Assembly (NCBI GenBank): GCA_947462685.1 | Contig: CANHPL010000021.1 | Location: forward strand, 1-43,701 | DNA: 43,701 bases | Reading direction: 5' to 3' | Source of the DNA: Burkholderiaceae bacterium | Lineage (GTDB): Bacteria; Pseudomonadota; Gammaproteobacteria; Burkholderiales; Burkholderiaceae | Shown here: piece by piece, positions 37,321-43,701 of the stretch | Layout of the letters: the number at the start of each line of letters is the position of its first letter | Position numbering within the stretch: position 1 is the first letter of the stretch | Position numbers and translations under genes: made by a program | Notes under the pieces: generated by a model | The model's database searches: none | The model's input: only the letters and a program-made list of their open reading frames with translations | Told to the model about the DNA's origin: nothing

Positions 37321-38634
37321 CTAGAGACGATTCAAAGCCTTAGTAAAACGTTTTAGTAGTTCTTGTACTTCCAACTCAGAAATAATCAATGGTGGGCAAA
37401 AGGCAATAGTATCCCCAATGGCCCGAACAATTAAGCCCTCCTCTTCAGCAATACGAGCACATTCGTTGCCATATTTAGCTTCGAGTTCAACACCTGCTAA
37501 CAAACCAATACCACGAACTTCTTTCACCAAAGAATGACTCTGAAGATTCATTAAGCCCTCCAGAAGGACGGGGCTAAGCTGCCGTACATGATTAACAATT
37601 TGGAGTTCCTCATAAATCTTTATAGTCTCTAATGCGACTGCCGAAGCAACGGGATGTCCTGAGTAAGTCATTGTTAATCCAAACAGACCTAATTCCCCAC
37701 TTTGTCGCTCTATAGCTTCATAAACGCGCAAGGAAATCATGAGTGCAGATATCGGAATGTAAGCGCTAGACAATGCTTTAGCGCAAACTAACAGATCTGG
37801 TTGAAGTTGCATGGTTGTAGAACCAAACATATTTCCAGTTCTTCCAAATGCCGTAACTACCTCGTCACAGACCAACAAAATGTCATGCTTTTTAAGAAGA
37901 ATTTGGAGCTGTTCGTAATAGCGGGTAGGTGGAATGACGATGCCACCTGCCCCCATCACTGGCTCGACAAAAAAAGCAGCAATTGTGTCTGCACCCTCTA
38001 GATGAATAAGCTTTTCAATATGAGCGATCAATCGATCGCTAAATGCATCTTCTGTTTCTCCTGGATGAGCAAACCGAGAAAAGTGCGGGGTTTGAACATG
38101 TAAGAATCCCGGTAGTGGTAAATTAAACTTATTATGCGCATAACTCACTCCTGAAAGACTTGCTGAGGCGATCGTATTGCCATGGTAAGCCAACTGATGC
38201 GATATAAATTTCTTTTTTTCAGGTTGCCCAAGTGCATTCCAAAAATACCAACTTAGACGCGCCGCGCAATCAATCGCTTCTGAACCAGTACTTGCAAACC
38301 AAATTCTCGCCATGGGTACGGGTGCTGTGGAAAGTAATTTTTCTGCTAATTCAATCACACTTGGGTGACTTTTGTGATTGGTTAAAGGGTAGTAAGCTAA
38401 TTCCATCATTTGCCGATGAGCTACGTCGGCTAATCGCTCGTTTCCATAACCCAGAGCAATACACCACAAGCCAGACATCGCCTCGATATAATCACGCCCA
38501 TCTATGTCTTGAACCCATACTCCTTTTCCAGACTTTATGACGGTGGCACCACGCTTAGCATGCGTTGATAAATTGGTAAGTCCATGGACAACAGACAGAG
38601 CATCTCGGGTCTGGAGAGAATCTTTAATTGACAT
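37321..38634 (-). CDS. class III aminotransferase (omega-amino acid:pyruvate type)
   Basis: This 437-residue PLP enzyme has the fold-type I class III layout: ASTGSEAIDCAARL (phosphate-binding turn), LAYHGNTIASASLSG, the PLP Asp in LLVCDEVVTAFGRTGN (about D257), and the PLP Lys in DLLVCAKALSSAYIPIS (about K286). The length is usual for omega-amino acid or polyamine transaminases. The ATG has an AGGA site. A palindrome lies about 66 bp upstream. The amino donor cannot be determined; EamA downstream might export the product, but this is speculation. Confidence 0.92.
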   Translation of the reverse strand: MSIKDSLQTRDALSVVHGLTNLSTHAKRGATVIKSGKGVWVQDIDGRDYIEAMSGLWCIALGYGNERLADVAHRQMMELAYYPLTNHKSHPSVIELAEKLLSTAPVPMARIWFASTGSEAIDCAARLSWYFWNALGQPEKKKFISHQLAYHGNTIASASLSGVSYAHNKFNLPLPGFLHVQTPHFSRFAHPGETEDAFSDRLIAHIEKLIHLEGADTIAAFFVEPVMGAGGIVIPPTRYYEQLQILLKKHDILLVCDEVVTAFGRTGNMFGSTTMQLQPDLLVCAKALSSAYIPISALMISLRVYEAIERQSGELGLFGLTMTYSGHPVASAVALETIKIYEELQIVNHVRQLSPVLLEGLMNLQSHSLVKEVRGIGLLAGVELEAKYGNECARIAEEEGLIVRAIGDTIAFCPPLIISELEVQELLKRFTKALNRL

Positions 38635-38699
38635 CAGGAGTCCTATAAAATCGAAATTGCGTTATTCACTCACTACTAAATTTGAAATTGACTAAATAT

Positions 38700-38718
38700 T
38701 ATCTCTTATTGTGAGATA
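38700..38718. promoter_or_regulatory. palindrome upstream of the aminotransferase
   Basis: TATCTC (38700-38705) and GAGATA (38713-38718) form a perfect inverted repeat with a 7-bp spacer, about 66 bp before the aminotransferase ATG. It could be an operator. No adjacent regulator is encoded. Confidence 0.35.
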
Positions 38719-38887
38719 CTTTTCCTGTAATTTTTATGCCCCTAAAACTACTCTCCTCTATATTAAAGCTACAGGGATTAAGTCCAGTTCAACACAGAAC
38801 TCAATCTCTCATGCTAAGCTAATAAAATCGTCCAACTTCTTAGAGTCGGATCATTCACAGGCACTAAATTGATAACAATTCATAATA

Positions 38888-39085
38888 ATGAGCAAAATAA
38901 ATAAGAATTACTTGAATTATTATGGCGCAGTAAAAAGCTACGCTCGAAATCCTTATCAGACTAATTCTCTCGGTGCACCCGGGCAACAAGACAATAGACA
39001 TAACAATTCAGCCCGGAATAACGCAAAATCGATTGTGTCACCTGCAACGGTGATTCACATTTCGCCAGAAGCTAAAAAGATATAA
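38888..39085 (+). CDS. small hypothetical protein (65 residues)
   Basis: A 65-codon frame begins MSKINKNYLNYYGAVKSYAR and ends ATVIHISPEAKKI. It is polar, Asn/Ser-rich and probably disordered, with the ISPEAKK-type end that recurs in small flagellum-associated and other hypothetical proteins. There is no signal peptide and the ribosome-binding site is weak. It stands alone at the edge of the gene-poor region. Confidence 0.5.
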   Translation: MSKINKNYLNYYGAVKSYARNPYQTNSLGAPGQQDNRHNNSARNNAKSIVSPATVIHISPEAKKI

Positions 39086-39228
39086 AAAGTTGGTTTATCT
39101 AAAGAAATATTTGACAACCCCTAACCCAAGCCATTAGTTCTAAGGCACTATCGAAGGAAAGTCTAAGTCGTGGCTGATCTAAATCACAATCAGCTCAATC
39201 AACCACAGTAAACGTATTTTTATAATTT

Positions 39229-39276
39229 TGGCCTGCCAGGACGACTCGAACGCGCGCCCTACGGCGAAGAAGGTAG
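39229..39276 (-). tRNA. degenerate 3-prime fragment of a tRNA-Arg(UCU)-like gene
   Basis: Read on the minus strand, this GC-richer patch resembles a tRNA from the anticodon loop to the CCA end: loop CTTCTTC (UCU), stem strand GCCGT, 5-nt variable loop, T-arm GCGCG-TTCGAGT-CGTCC with four of five pairs, an acceptor strand and CCA. The spacing equals tRNA-Arg(UCU) except for one missing acceptor base. No 5-prime half precedes it. It looks like an attachment-site remnant of an element that used tRNA-Arg. Confidence 0.65.
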
Positions 39277-39477
39277 AAAAATTCATTTAAAATAATAACT
39301 TAAAATTAGCGATAGTCTCTCACTTTAAGTTTTAATTATGCAGTTTGAAGTAAGGGTTTTGTTGGCTTTGAATGCTTGGGATGTGGTTCTACAGCTAGTT
39401 AGATGAGTAACGCGTCCAGTTACTGGAAGCTTATGAGTACGGTTGTTACGAATTAACTAGCAATTCAAAAGTTCTTT
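39277..39477. other. gap without a recognised gene
   Basis: No credible open frame is seen. The stretch contains TCCAGTTACTGGA near 39,414, a short palindrome, but no other recognisable feature. Confidence 0.4.
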
Positions 39478-39663
39478 TTATTTAATCACTAATGCTAATC
39501 CAACTAATCCGAGGATTGCATAAAGGACAACAAATATCTTTATATTTTTAATCAGCTCTTTCTTATCAACATGCTTGTATTTCCAAAGATAGTAAGTATG
39601 AATGATGGGTGATAATAGAATAACAACCAATTCGATTAGTAGTTCAATTTTTAAACCAATCAT
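39478..39663 (-). CDS. small membrane protein (61 residues)
   Basis: From ATG 39663 the frame encodes MIGLKIELLIELVVILLSPI, a hydrophobic helix, then YYLWKYKHVDKKELIKNIKI (basic loop), and a second helix FVVLYAILGLVGLALVIK. The two-helix layout with a basic loop is typical of real small membrane proteins. An upstream TTG at 39678 would add five residues. Function is unknown. Confidence 0.55.
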   Translation of the reverse strand: MIGLKIELLIELVVILLSPIIHTYYLWKYKHVDKKELIKNIKIFVVLYAILGLVGLALVIK

Positions 39664-39751
39664 CTTAAACCTGAACAATAGCTAAAAAGCGAGTCATACC
39701 TACTATTTAAAACTGTAATAGACTCTTCCAATTAACTCACACAATGAAAAT

Positions 39752-40150
39752 TTAACGACACTCTTTTTTATTCAGATCAACTTGACCTATAAAACGACCA
39801 GAAGAGTCAGAGTAGGTGTAACGAACATTAAAAGTATTTATCAACACCCTTAGAGATGGGTCTGTGCAGAGTGTGTTTATCATACCTGGTTTTAAGGAGC
39901 TAATTTGTTCTTGTTTTACAGATCCAGAAGCTACGTCTAACTTATTCCTATAAACCAAAGTTACGGCCCCAGTGTCATTTGTACAAATTGAGTTTAATAA
40001 CGTAGTTACCTTATCTATTTTTTGAGGGACAGATTTATTAATTTCAGCGGCTGTGGCATTGCAGTCCGACATTAAATTCGCTTGTGCATTAAGAGAAAAT
40101 AGAAAAAAAATACTAAAAATAACTTTTGAAAAAAAACTTACTTTAGACAT
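39752..40150 (-). CDS. small periplasmic protein, unknown function
   Basis: The true start is ATG 40150, with AGGAGA at ideal spacing; longer in-frame readings run into the tRNA-like fragment. The 132-residue protein begins MSKVSFFSKVIFSIFFLFSL with a signal peptide ending NAQA, then a domain with four cysteines (SDCNATAAEINK, SICTNDTG, TLCTDPSLRVLI, KKECR), probably two disulfides. A strand-rich part RYTYSDSSGRFIGQVDL ends it. It would be periplasmic. The family is not recognised. Confidence 0.7.
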   Translation of the reverse strand: MSKVSFFSKVIFSIFFLFSLNAQANLMSDCNATAAEINKSVPQKIDKVTTLLNSICTNDTGAVTLVYRNKLDVASGSVKQEQISSLKPGMINTLCTDPSLRVLINTFNVRYTYSDSSGRFIGQVDLNKKECR

Positions 40151-40235
40151 ATCGTCTCCTTTTTTAGTGATTTTAAATGTAACATATTTAGATGAATACT
40201 CCACTGACATAAGTTCATTAGGTGTCAGTTTATTT

Positions 40236-40280
40236 TGGTAGTCCGCGGAATCGAACCCCCGACTCACGGGTTTTCAAAAT
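40236..40280 (-). tRNA. degenerate 3-prime tRNA fragment (Phe- or Ser-like)
   Basis: On the minus strand the sequence from TTTTGAAAA through a GAGTC variable loop, a GGGGG-TTCGATT-CCGCG T-arm and GACTACCA resembles the 3-prime half of a tRNA with encoded CCA. Read in the Phe register the anticodon is GAA; one base earlier it is UGA (Ser). Two T-stem pairs and about three acceptor bases are lost and no 5-prime half is present. It explains the odd SRGFDSADY-type peptide that a long reading of the next gene would give. Confidence 0.55.
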
Positions 40281-40591
40281 ATTTAGTTAATCTACTATTG
40301 TTGGATCACCCTATTTTTTTACCTATTTTTTCCCCTCTGAGGCAACCCAAATAATAAGTAGAATAATTCCAATTATTGTAAAAAAAGTTGCCACCACCCA
40401 CTTCTAGCGGTATCGTGCAATCTCCGAGAAACTACTGCCAATTCAGGCAATAAAAATATTTAGCAATTCGCATCCTCATCGCAGTAAGACCACTAGCCCA
40501 CAACCCATAATAGTTCAATGTAGTTAAATCTGAATGGGCAATTGGAATTCATAATAACAGCGGGAAAATAGTTAGCTACAACTTACAATTT
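40281..40591 (-). other. gap between tRNA fragment and globin-like gene, with a possible 24-residue peptide
   Basis: The only coding-like frame is 40323-40397 on the minus strand, GTG start, encoding MVATFFTIIGIILLIIWVAS then EGKK. It is a single hydrophobic helix with a charged tail, similar in form to small bitopic peptides. The ribosome-binding site is weak. Nothing else is seen. Confidence 0.3.
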
Positions 40592-41386
40592 TTATAATTT
40601 CAAAATTCTCTGCTGATCACACCGTATTGCACTCTCAAAAAATACTACAAATTGCTTTGCAATTCGGTTCAAGAGACGGGTAGGCAGGCCATTTTGAATC
40701 GAGAACTTATGTTCAGCATATAAATATAAGTCACCATCTTCGGCTAAAGCGCTCACAGGAAAATGTGGGTATCCTTCGTTAGCTTTTATGATAATTTCAT
40801 TCAAGGAATTTAAATCATTGGTTTCACATCGTACTTTACCAAAAAAATAGAGCTCTTGATTGGCTTTATTCAATTTTAAATAAATGGGTGGTTGACTACC
40901 CCTTATCCGAATATTTAAAATACTTTTCTCATCTACTTCAGCTTTTATGTTTGCATGGGAAAATATTTCAATTAAATGATCATAATTGATATTATCCACT
41001 TCATAAACTGAACTGATACGATCAAATGCCTCTGCTCTTGACTCTTCAATAATCTCCATAATATCTGTAACTAACCTTGGTATATCGTCCTCTTCAATAC
41101 TTTCTTCTTTGAGGACCTCTACTAAGTGATGGCAAATTTCTTTAAACGAACTAGAGCTGACTTGACTTGCTGAATCTGCAGTCTGAACCGGAGAGTCTGT
41201 ATACGTTTTTTTTGGCTTATCCAATATAAATTGATTAAATCTGCCAAGATCACTCAACATTTTCTCTAGGGATAATGCCATTAAAAAATGTTTGACCGTT
41301 ACTTCATTGCTAACTCTATTGTAGAAAGTTGTTAACAGCCTATTTAGTTTTTTGTCGTCCTCATACTTTGCTAGCAGATGAAACAT
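40592..41386 (-). CDS. truncated-hemoglobin-like domain (no proximal His) fused to a YbjN-like domain
   Basis: This 264-residue protein starts at ATG 41386 with AAGGGG. Residues 4-120 align in register with group I truncated hemoglobins: LLAKYEDDKKLNRLLTTFYN (A/B helices, TyrB10 = Y22), V..HF, F50, L55..KP58, KTYTDSP, then F81KEICHHLVEVLKEESIEED. The place of the proximal His is Asp71 and the usual E7 place is Leu47, so normal heme binding is unlikely. Residues about 140-255 look like a YbjN/type III-chaperone fold (IYLKLNKANQELYFFGKVRC, DGDLYLYAEHKFS, LLNRIAKQFVVFF). The fusion is inferred by eye. There is no signal peptide, so it is cytoplasmic. Confidence 0.65.
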   Translation of the reverse strand: MFHLLAKYEDDKKLNRLLTTFYNRVSNEVTVKHFLMALSLEKMLSDLGRFNQFILDKPKKTYTDSPVQTADSASQVSSSSFKEICHHLVEVLKEESIEEDDIPRLVTDIMEIIEESRAEAFDRISSVYEVDNINYDHLIEIFSHANIKAEVDEKSILNIRIRGSQPPIYLKLNKANQELYFFGKVRCETNDLNSLNEIIIKANEGYPHFPVSALAEDGDLYLYAEHKFSIQNGLPTRLLNRIAKQFVVFFESAIRCDQQRILKL

Positions 41387-42022
41387 AAATTACCCCTTGA
41401 TATAAATGGCAAAATTTAACTTGATATTCATACTTTTGATGACGATAAAAATTAAGACTATTCCTCATTTGCTCAGAAAGAACTAATTTAAGTTTAGCAT
41501 TACTACTTAGTAGAGTATTTGGATCTTATTATTGGAGCATGCTTCAATCCCGTTATTAGCAACAACTCATTGTATGACCTAATGCATACTTTACACTTTA
41601 TACCGGACACATACTTTACAGTTTTGAGCATAAGGGGCGGCAACTTATGCCTGAGTTTCAAAGTGCGAAGATGAATAAAAAACTTAAATTTGTTTGTTGG
41701 GGTTTAGTATCAGCAGAAGGTTGAACGAGGATGATCGTTTTGTTACTGGACGCTTGTATTTTATTTTCTATTTAGATTTTGGTCCATTGAAAAAATTCGA
41801 AGGTAATCTCCCCACAGGGTAACAAAGCTTGATTTAAAAGTAGAGTTTTCTCAACTTAAGACAAGCAAGATATCTAAACGCTTCAAGCCTATTAGTAATC
41901 AATGACTTCTAAGATTGGTGTACACAGATGTGCCACATGGGTCTATCCCTGAGGATGCTTTCACGCTTTTTAGGACTGCCAATAAGGATGTCGGTCATGG
42001 AACACTATAACAAATAGGGTAT
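41387..42022. other. 636-bp gap with short direct repeats and a coding-like remnant
   Basis: CATACTTTACA occurs twice in direct orientation (41585-41595 and 41610-41620), 25 bp apart, followed by GTTTTGAGCATAAGGGGCGG. Clustered terminal repeats of this kind are seen at ends of IS21-type elements, but no transposase is present. A short frame at 41915-42010 (VYTDVPHGSIPEDAFTLFRT...) reads like a gene relic. No intact gene is supported. Confidence 0.4.
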
Positions 42023-42415
42023 TCAATATTTCTCAGAATTTTCCGTGTGGTCATTAAGCATTTTGATACTAATAACAGCATTTTCAAATAGTACTGACTT
42101 TTCACTATCCTCACGTAACTTCGCAACTATTTGTGCTGTTTCAAGAGCAAGAACGCCAATTTTTGTGAGATTATTTAATTTAATATCTTTACTAAACTTT
42201 TCAACAGCTATCCTTTTATAAAGCTCATCTTTGATTTCGCAAGAAGAGCAGATAGAACCCAGAGTCAATTTTAATGCGAGAAGTTGCGAATTCAATAAAT
42301 CAACTTGAGGATACAAATTAATCAGTTCATCTTCTAAATTTTCATAGCTTGGTTTAATTGACTTCGAATCAATTTGTGAATAATGCTGTCTTGTTTCATT
42401 TTTTTGCAGGCTCAT
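42023..42415 (-). CDS. hypothetical protein with CSSC motif
   Basis: This 130-residue protein begins MSLQKNETRQHYSQIDSKSI and is mainly helical and soluble, with LDLLNSQLLALKLTLGSIC-like heptads and a CSSC pair, then KDELYKRIAVEKFSKDIKLN and a final VISIKMLNDHTENSEKY. No signal peptide or transmembrane helix is present. The ribosome-binding site is weak. I do not recognise it. Confidence 0.55.
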   Translation of the reverse strand: MSLQKNETRQHYSQIDSKSIKPSYENLEDELINLYPQVDLLNSQLLALKLTLGSICSSCEIKDELYKRIAVEKFSKDIKLNNLTKIGVLALETAQIVAKLREDSEKSVLFENAVISIKMLNDHTENSEKY

Positions 42416-42822
42416 GTAATGTCACTTATTTATTGGGTTAAATATATTATTAAATTAAAAAACTTCTTTCACAGCGGTGGACTAACCTCATAAATACCAA
42501 AAAAATAAGGATAAGTTCTCAGTCACTGTTATGCAAAAAACTATACGTGAAGTTAACCGTGTTTTATGTGCGTTATCCCACATAAAGTCAGTTGAATTAA
42601 ATGGAAAAAATGGAGTTATCTTTTTAATATCTAGCTACGTATGTGTTGTTCTAGGCAATAAAATTTCCAATAACCTGAGTACTTGATATATACATGAAAA
42701 AAAACTAAATGCATCGTAAAGTTCCAATATGGTCTTTAAAAAGAGGGTAAACGTGACTATATTTATAATATTTAAAAGCATGTTATTGGTTCTCATTACT
42801 ACTCTACACGGACGGAAATTAT
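42416..42822. other. 407-bp gap without a recognised gene
   Basis: The stretch is AT-rich and has only very short open frames. No hairpin with a T-run, promoter pair or repeat stands out. It presumably carries the promoters of the flanking small genes. Confidence 0.4.
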
Positions 42823-42915
42823 ATGTTTAATCTAAATGGGCTGCTTAGATTTGGAGCCATCTTTTTGATTTCTGCTTGTGGTGGAGGAATTAGTTCTTCA
42901 AGAATTGGCTACTAA
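42823..42915 (+). CDS. small lipoprotein or truncated lipoprotein (30 residues)
   Basis: From ATG 42823 the frame encodes MFNLNGLLRFGAIFLISACG and ends GGISSSRIGY with stop TAA. LISAC is a good lipobox, followed by the Gly/Ser-rich start typical of lipoproteins. The mature part would be about 12 residues, so it is either a tiny lipoprotein or the stump of a larger one. A GGACGGAAA sequence may act as ribosome-binding site. Confidence 0.45.
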   Translation: MFNLNGLLRFGAIFLISACGGGISSSRIGY

Positions 42916-43098
42916 CATCTTTAAAGTGATCCAATAGTCCCACAGGATTTCTCCGCGGTGAGCCCAGCCTTCGAAGCTCTTGGCATGAGAATATTGAACC
43001 CTTAGAGAGGGCATTAAATTAGTGGCTAATTAGTAATCATCAGATCAGTATCGAATTTGAACTTCATTTAAACTAATAACGAATTACGTTTTTAATGT

Positions 43099-43278
43099 TT
43101 AATGCTTTATTTTTGGCTCATACTCATCTGTATGCGTAGTTACGACACGATAAAGAATAACTAGAATACCAGCTCCAAAGATAATCGGCTTATAACCCTG
43201 AACATAAAGCATGAAGCCCACAAGAATTAATATCCATCCAATAAATACCCACGCTATATTATTAGAAAGTTTGCTCAC
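43099..43278 (-). CDS. small two-helix membrane protein (59 residues)
   Basis: A GTG start at 43278 with a strong AAAGGAGA site at good spacing opens a frame encoding MSKLSNNIAWVFIGWILILV, GFMLYVQGYKPIIFGAGILV, then ILYRVVTTHTDEYEPKIKH. It has two hydrophobic helices and a polar C-terminus. It is short and starts with GTG, so simple gene callers would miss it. Function is unknown. Confidence 0.65.
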   Translation of the reverse strand: MSKLSNNIAWVFIGWILILVGFMLYVQGYKPIIFGAGILVILYRVVTTHTDEYEPKIKH

Positions 43279-43499
43279 AATGAATCTCCTTTAAACGTTA
43301 ATTTGCATATTTTGACATATTCTAAAGCGTAAGACTCAGTCATCTACGATATTTAAGCATGATTAGGTTTAAAAAAATATCTATAGATTAGCTTTGTTTC
43401 ATGCTTAAGAATAGAAGAAATTAAACGGATTGAACGATTCCCTATACTAATCTCCAAACATCGACGATGCTTCAATTTATAGAAGTTTGCGCCAACGAA
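43279..43499. other. gap before the BLUF-domain gene end
   Basis: This 221-bp region holds the promoter of the 59-residue membrane-protein gene and the downstream part of the BLUF gene. No gene or clear terminator is seen. Confidence 0.4.
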
Positions 43500-43701
43500 T
43501 TAAACACTTGAAACTATTTTCATCAGCCTTAATAAATCGTGATCGTGTTCTGGCATACCATCTAATACCTTGGCCATTTCTTTGAAATGCCTGGCGATTT
43601 GCTCTGCCCCATAAAATCTAAGTTTCCAATTGGGATAACTTCTTTGCTCAATAGATGTCAACTCTAGGCGCCGGAGAATATGATGCCTTTTATCATTACT
43701 A
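43500..43701 (-). CDS. BLUF-domain protein, C-terminal part (partial)
   Basis: The last 66 residues of a leftward protein entering from the right edge read SNDKRHHILRRLELTSIEQR, then SYPNWKLRFYGAEQIARHF and end LLRLMKIVSSV. The pattern DKRH..I......R.YPNW.L.F matches the end of BLUF (blue light sensing using FAD) domains, where D.RH..I and R.F..W are conserved. No further domain follows, so it is a short BLUF protein. The flavin-binding N-terminus lies outside the window. Confidence 0.65.
   Translation of the reverse strand, partial: SNDKRHHILRRLELTSIEQRSYPNWKLRFYGAEQIARHFKEMAKVLDGMPEHDHDLLRLMKIVSSV

Noticed and set aside
38874..38887. TTGATAACAATTCA, similar to a lac-type operator or a weak FNR site
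   Set aside because: The symmetry is poor, no LacI-family regulator is encoded nearby, and AT-rich sequence makes such matches common.
39175..39186. TGATCTAAATCA, FNR-like core
   Set aside because: The outer bases of both half-sites do not match and no gene start lies at a suitable distance.
39752..40267. Longer version of the secreted-protein gene starting MSRGFDSADY
   Set aside because: The extra residues are a translation of the tRNA-like fragment; ATG 40150 has a strong ribosome-binding site and starts a signal peptide.
41915..42010. Coding-like short frame VYTDVPHGSIPEDAFTLFRT...
   Set aside because: It is 31 codons with only TTG/GTG starts and no ribosome-binding site; it may be a relic, but cannot be supported as a gene.

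Overview
The window reads as chromosome of a low-GC betaproteobacterium, most likely a Burkholderiales close to Polynucleobacter or a similar freshwater lineage. The reasons are three Bug/TctC-type periplasmic receptors, an FNR with the four classic cysteines, LivKHMG and SsuABC-type uptake operons, KatG, Amt, and overall AT-rich DNA (judged by eye). No rRNA, complete tRNA, CRISPR array, integrase or intact transposase is visible. The taxonomic call is inference.

Positions 1-19,700 are mainly uptake and catabolism. A branched-chain-amino-acid-type ABC operon (binding protein, two permeases, start of the ATPase) runs leftward off the edge. It is followed by an outer-membrane barrel protein, a rightward SsuABC/TauABC-like operon, an alpha/beta hydrolase and a MORN-repeat protein. 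Positions 9,142-15,587 carry two paralogous sets, each with an amidohydrolase of the 2-pyrone-4,6-dicarboxylate hydrolase type, a class II aldolase and a Bug receptor; one set also has a D-2-hydroxyacid dehydrogenase. An ammonium transporter and a Bug - VOC - fumarylacetoacetate-hydrolase operon follow. Together they suggest uptake and breakdown of small, possibly aromatic-derived, carboxylic acids.

Positions 19,875-25,234 look like a sulfur and redox block: persulfide-dioxygenase-like hydrolase with two YeeE/YedE half-transporters (overlapping ATGA junctions), a divergent TauE/SafE exporter, an FNR regulator, a universal stress protein with a near-consensus FNR box upstream, and an SLC10A7-like transporter. 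Positions 25,231-32,409 are a stress-type region: a duplicated divergent pair of a UPF0114 membrane protein and a TetR regulator, a small membrane protein, catalase-peroxidase KatG, and a general-stress-26-like flavoprotein. A perfect FNR box lies about 300 bp before katG with no gene directly behind it.

From about 32.4 kb to the right edge the sequence is gene-poor and accessory-looking. It holds a frameshifted outer-membrane protein, small unrecognised ORFs, a MarR-like regulator next to a stand-alone MASE1-like membrane protein, an EamA exporter, a class III aminotransferase, two degenerate 3-prime tRNA fragments, several small membrane or lipoprotein genes, and the C-terminal end of a BLUF photoreceptor. 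The most unusual gene is at 40,592-41,386: a truncated-hemoglobin-like domain whose spacing matches group I globins but whose proximal heme histidine position is Asp, fused to a YbjN-like domain.
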